Source: an uncultured Aquimarina sp.
Lineage (GTDB): Bacteria; Bacteroidota; Bacteroidia; Flavobacteriales; Flavobacteriaceae
Length of the DNA: 64,000 nucleotides
Reading direction: 5' to 3'
Assembly: GCF_947496855.1 (NCBI RefSeq)
Contig: NZ_CANMED010000004.1
Location: forward strand, 186,001-250,000
Shown: piece after piece, positions 61,144 to 64,000 of the stretch
Layout: the number at the start of each line of letters is the position of its first letter
Numbering within the stretch: position 1 is the first letter of the stretch
Position numbers and translations under genes: made by a program
The notes under the pieces: model-generated
Told to the model about the DNA's origin: nothing
The model's input: only the letters and a program-made list of their open reading frames with translations
The model's database searches: none

Positions 61144-62214
61144 TTAGTACGTATAAAAAAGTTCTTGCATGTCATTTAATTTTTCACCCATAGAAAGCGC
61201 AAGCATTAATAAAATTCTTGCTTTAGCCGGATTTAAATCTCCAGAGGCAACAGTGTGATAATCTTTATCTTTAAACTCGTTGTCTCGCAAAACCCACCCA
61301 GTGGCAGCACGTGTGCTTCTAACGATAATTACACCGTGGTCTTCATAGGCTTTTTTAGCCGCTTTTAAGATTGCATCAGTCATATTCCCATTTCCAACAC
61401 CTGCAATTACGATACCTTTGGCACCAGCTTTTACGTGTATATCGATTAAATCCGGAGCCATATCCGCATAGGCATAAATGATATCTACACGAGGTAATTC
61501 TTTAACACCGGTTATTGAAAACTTACTTGTGTTCCCAAATTTTGTATTAGGTTCACGGAAAAAGCCCAATCTGCCATAAAATACACCTCCCAACATCCCT
61601 TTAATAGGGGATTGAAAACTATTCACATTGGTCGTATTCATTTTACTCACATCACGAGCAGCGTGTATTTGATCATTGAGTGATACCATTACACCTTTTC
61701 CTTTAGCTTCCGGGTTCGAAGCAATAGCCACCGCATTGTATAGATTCAAAGGACCTTCAGCACTTATAGAAGTTGAGGAACGCATAGAACCTGTAGTAAC
61801 CACAGGCTTGTCACTTTTGACAACCAAGCTTAGAAAATATGCTGTTTCTTCTTGTGTATCGGTGCCATGAGTTACTACGATGCCATCCACGTCGTCAGAA
61901 GCTAACAATTCATTAATCCGATTTGCCAATTTCAACCAAATTTCAACGGTTATGTCTTGCGAACCCACATTGGCAACTTGTTCTCCAGAGACATCAGCCA
62001 GTTTTTCTATACCAGGTACAGCATTAATCATGGTCTGAATACCAACCTGACCTGCAGAATAACTCCCAGAAGTGGCTGACGAAGCTGATCCCGCTATGGT
62101 ACCTCCAGTTGCTAGAATTTTTACATTTGGAAGGTCTGTGTCTTGAGCAAATCCAATAGCAGTTATTACAACTACTATTAGGAATGCCTTTATTTTTATA
62201 TTAAATAATTTCAT
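61144..62214 (-). CDS. ansB: L-asparaginase, type II, exported
   Basis: A 356-residue asparaginase from the ATG at 62214; the first 22-24 residues (KLFNIKIKAFLIVVVITAIGFAQ) are a signal peptide, so it acts in the periplasm. The two active-site signatures are ILATGGTIAGSASS and GIVVTHGTDTQEETAYFL, with the Lys of VVKSDKPVV. It converts asparagine to aspartate and ammonia. The frame extends 14 codons upstream into aspA, but that region is not family-like. It sits 38 nt after aspA. Confidence 0.95.
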   Translation of the reverse strand: MKLFNIKIKAFLIVVVITAIGFAQDTDLPNVKILATGGTIAGSASSATSGSYSAGQVGIQTMINAVPGIEKLADVSGEQVANVGSQDITVEIWLKLANRINELLASDDVDGIVVTHGTDTQEETAYFLSLVVKSDKPVVTTGSMRSSTSISAEGPLNLYNAVAIASNPEAKGKGVMVSLNDQIHAARDVSKMNTTNVNSFQSPIKGMLGGVFYGRLGFFREPNTKFGNTSKFSITGVKELPRVDIIYAYADMAPDLIDIHVKAGAKGIVIAGVGNGNMTDAILKAAKKAYEDHGVIIVRSTRAATGWVLRDNEFKDKDYHTVASGDLNPAKARILLMLALSMGEKLNDMQELFYTY

Positions 62215-62252
62215 AATAAAAGAGTTTGTATTCTCTATTGCTTTTGGAAAAA

Positions 62253-63677
62253 TCAATTATTTTTATGTAATGCAGCTGTATATTTTGGATGCATCAAATT
62301 ATCTACACTGAGAATTTTATCTAATTCTTCTTCGGAAAGCAATTCTTTCTCGAGAACCAATTCACGAATTGATTTTCCTGTTGCCACAGCTTCTTTACCC
62401 AGAACATCTCCCATATGATGACCAATGTATGGGTTTAAGAAGGTGATAATTCCAACCGAATTAAACACCATTTGTTTGGTATGCTCTTCATTGGCAGTGA
62501 TACCATCAATACATTTTTTGGCTAGTGTGACACATGCATTGGAGAGTAGCTCTACAGATTCAAACATACATTGTGCAATTACAGGTTCCATTACGTTTAG
62601 CTGTAATTGTCCTGCCTCGGCTGCAAATGAAATGGTCACATCATTTCCAATAATCTTAAAACACACCTGATTCGCTACTTCAGGAATTACCGGATTTACC
62701 TTCGCTGGCATAATGGAAGAACCTGCTTGCATTTCTGGAAGGTTAATTTCATTTAATCCACATCTGGGGCCAGAAGAAAGTAATCTTAAATCATTACAAA
62801 TTTTAGATAACTTCACCGCTGTTCTTTTCAAAGCTCCGGAAATCATCACATACGCACCACAGTCTGAAGTCGCTTCTATCAAATTTGCAGCAGGCACAAA
62901 ACTAGCCTTTGTGAATTGTTGTAAATACCCTATGGACAGTTCTGTGAATCCATCAGGTGCATTTACTCTTGTTCCGATTGCTGTGGCACCGAGATTAACT
63001 TCTAAAATAAGGTTACGACTATTTTTTAGGTTTTTAGTTTCTTCTTTTAAATTTGCAGACCAAGCTCCAAATTCATCACCCAAGGACATGGGTACAGCAT
63101 CTTGTAACTGCGTTCTACCCATTTTAAGGACATTTTTAAATTCGGCAGCCTTTTTATCAAAACTAGTGGTCAGTACATTGATTTTTCCCAACAAATGATT
63201 CATATAATAATAAACAGCTACCCTAAAGCCAGTTGGATAGGCATCATTCGTAGACTGTGATTTATTTACGTGATCATTAGGATGTAAAATATCATAACTT
63301 CCTTTTTCGTGCCCGTTTAGTTCTAAAGCTACATTTGCAATCACTTCATTAGTATTCATATTTACAGAAGTACCTGCTCCTCCTTGAAATACATCTGAAG
63401 GAAAATATGCTGCGTACTTATCTAGATTTTCAAGAATTTCATCACAAGCCTGAATGATCATATCTGCTTTATCTGCCGGAATTGTTCCGATTTCTTTGTT
63501 CGCACATGCACACGCCTTTTTAGTAACTACTAATCCTTTTATAAAAAACGGATAATCTCCGATTATTGAATGCGAAATTTGAAAATTATTAAGAGCTCTT
63601 TGTGTATGAACTCCATAATACAAATCTCCGTTTATTTCTAGCTCTCCTAAAAGATCTGTTTCTTTTCTTGTTTTCAT
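62253..63677 (-). CDS. aspA: Aspartate ammonia-lyase (aspartase)
   Basis: Cytosolic enzyme giving fumarate and ammonia from L-aspartate. The fumarase/aspartase superfamily signature [15 protein letters not shown] is complete, as are the upstream [25 protein letters not shown] and [14 protein letters not shown] segments. Length 474 is standard. Start ATG 29 nt after the Dcu transporter stop. Product fumarate is the substrate of the sdhCAB complex in the same run. Confidence 0.96.
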   Translation of the reverse strand: MKTRKETDLLGELEINGDLYYGVHTQRALNNFQISHSIIGDYPFFIKGLVVTKKACACANKEIGTIPADKADMIIQACDEILENLDKYAAYFPSDVFQGGAGTSVNMNTNEVIANVALELNGHEKGSYDILHPNDHVNKSQSTNDAYPTGFRVAVYYYMNHLLGKINVLTTSFDKKAAEFKNVLKMGRTQLQDAVPMSLGDEFGAWSANLKEETKNLKNSRNLILEVNLGATAIGTRVNAPDGFTELSIGYLQQFTKASFVPAANLIEATSDCGAYVMISGALKRTAVKLSKICNDLRLLSSGPRCGLNEINLPEMQAGSSIMPAKVNPVIPEVANQVCFKIIGNDVTISFAAEAGQLQLNVMEPVIAQCMFESVELLSNACVTLAKKCIDGITANEEHTKQMVFNSVGIITFLNPYIGHHMGDVLGKEAVATGKSIRELVLEKELLSEEELDKILSVDNLMHPKYTAALHKNN

Positions 63678-63706
63678 AAGTTCTTTATTTTGATTTGATT
63701 ATGAGT

Positions 63707-64000
63707 TTATAAAATAAGACCTCCAAGTATAAATCCGAAGATGACACTGGAAGCAATCGTTACTATTCCAGGAATAATAAAAGAGTGATTAAATACATAT
63801 TTCCCTATTTTGGTAGAGCCTGTGTCATCCATTTCTACGGCAGCCAATAATGTCGGATACGTAGGTAATACAAACAAGGCACTTACAGCGGCAAAAGAAG
63901 CTATAGCAGCAATAGGGCTTACTCCTAATGCTAAAGCAGCTGGCATTAATGCGGTTGTAGTTGCTGCTTGAGAATACAGTAGCATACTCGCTAAGAATAA
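63707..64000 (-). CDS. Anaerobic C4-dicarboxylate transporter (DcuA/DcuB family), 3' part only
   Basis: The frame is open to the right edge, so this is the C-terminal ~97 residues of a longer protein; the ATG at 63985 is internal. The segment ASMLLYSQAATTTALMP and PTYPTLLAAVEMDDTGSTKIG are DcuA/DcuB family sequence, and two transmembrane spans follow. Dcu proteins exchange aspartate, fumarate, malate and succinate. DcuA and DcuB cannot be told apart from this fragment. Confidence 0.88.
   Translation of the reverse strand, partial: LFLASMLLYSQAATTTALMPAALALGVSPIAAIASFAAVSALFVLPTYPTLLAAVEMDDTGSTKIGKYVFNHSFIIPGIVTIASSVIFGFILGGLIL

Noticed and set aside
62713..63198. 161-codon plus-strand ORF inside aspA
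   Set aside because: Fully covered by well conserved aspartase sequence on the other strand.

Overview
The window is AT-rich DNA from a Bacteroidota chromosome, almost certainly a marine member of the Flavobacteriaceae (an Aquimarina-like genus would fit, but that is inference). The evidence is type IX secretion (T9SS) C-terminal signals of both type A and type B, -7 promoter boxes of the form TAnnTTTG (with TTG 19-20 nt upstream at both tRNA-Glu genes and at proS), GSII and GSIII glutamine synthetases side by side, a eukaryote-like ProRS without insertion domain, and many small lipoproteins and outer-membrane barrels. No integrase, transposase, phage gene or CRISPR array was seen.

Layout. 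1-6890: end of a response-regulator receiver, lpxK, a Nif3-like protein, a coiled-coil 'zinc ribbon' protein lacking its cysteines, a glycosyltransferase, rpsT, two identical tRNA-Glu genes and proS. 6990-15193: a Gly/Trp/Arg/Ser-rich lipoprotein with DNA tandem repeats, a FadL/OmpP1-like outer-membrane protein, and two large paralogous T9SS type-B surface proteins. 15564-24900: folE, cysS, yidD, lgt, an FG-GAP T9SS protein, prfA, two small unknown proteins, a divergent MsrA and purM. 24978-30923: a complete curli-type amyloid operon read leftward (major curlin, minor curlin-like protein, CsgE with an extra N-terminal domain, CsgF, CsgG with an extra C-terminal barrel, and a beta-propeller lipoprotein). 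31250-34677: divergent GSIII and GSII glutamine synthetases. 35064-41423: a Na+/Ca2+ exchanger, a BlaI/M56 antirepressor pair, a 49-residue small protein, an M57 lipoprotein protease, a free-standing paralogue of the M56 sensor domain, and apt. tRNA-Arg(ACG) lies at 41573.

41805-53451 is an envelope and stress region: HtrA-like protease, two outer-membrane barrels, a TerB-like gene broken by an in-frame stop, an MBL hydrolase, a LytS/LytTR two-component pair with a twin-hairpin leader, two paralogous lipoproteins, a universal stress protein, a META-domain lipoprotein and an LpxR-like barrel. 52810 to the right edge is one uninterrupted leftward run: Dcu transporter, aspartase, periplasmic asparaginase, succinate dehydrogenase/fumarate reductase CAB, porin, GltS, PagL-like barrel, TRIC channel and lipoprotein, with no gap above about 61 nt. 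Read as a pathway it converts external asparagine to aspartate, fumarate and succinate.

The most unusual points are the domain fusions in the curli operon (CsgH-like plus CsgE; CsgG plus barrel; 170-residue duplication in the curlin), the asparagine-to-succinate gene run, the twin hairpins ahead of the LytS-type kinase, the M56 sensor domain and its detached paralogue, and the TerB nonsense codon. All names come from reading motifs by eye; no database search was run.
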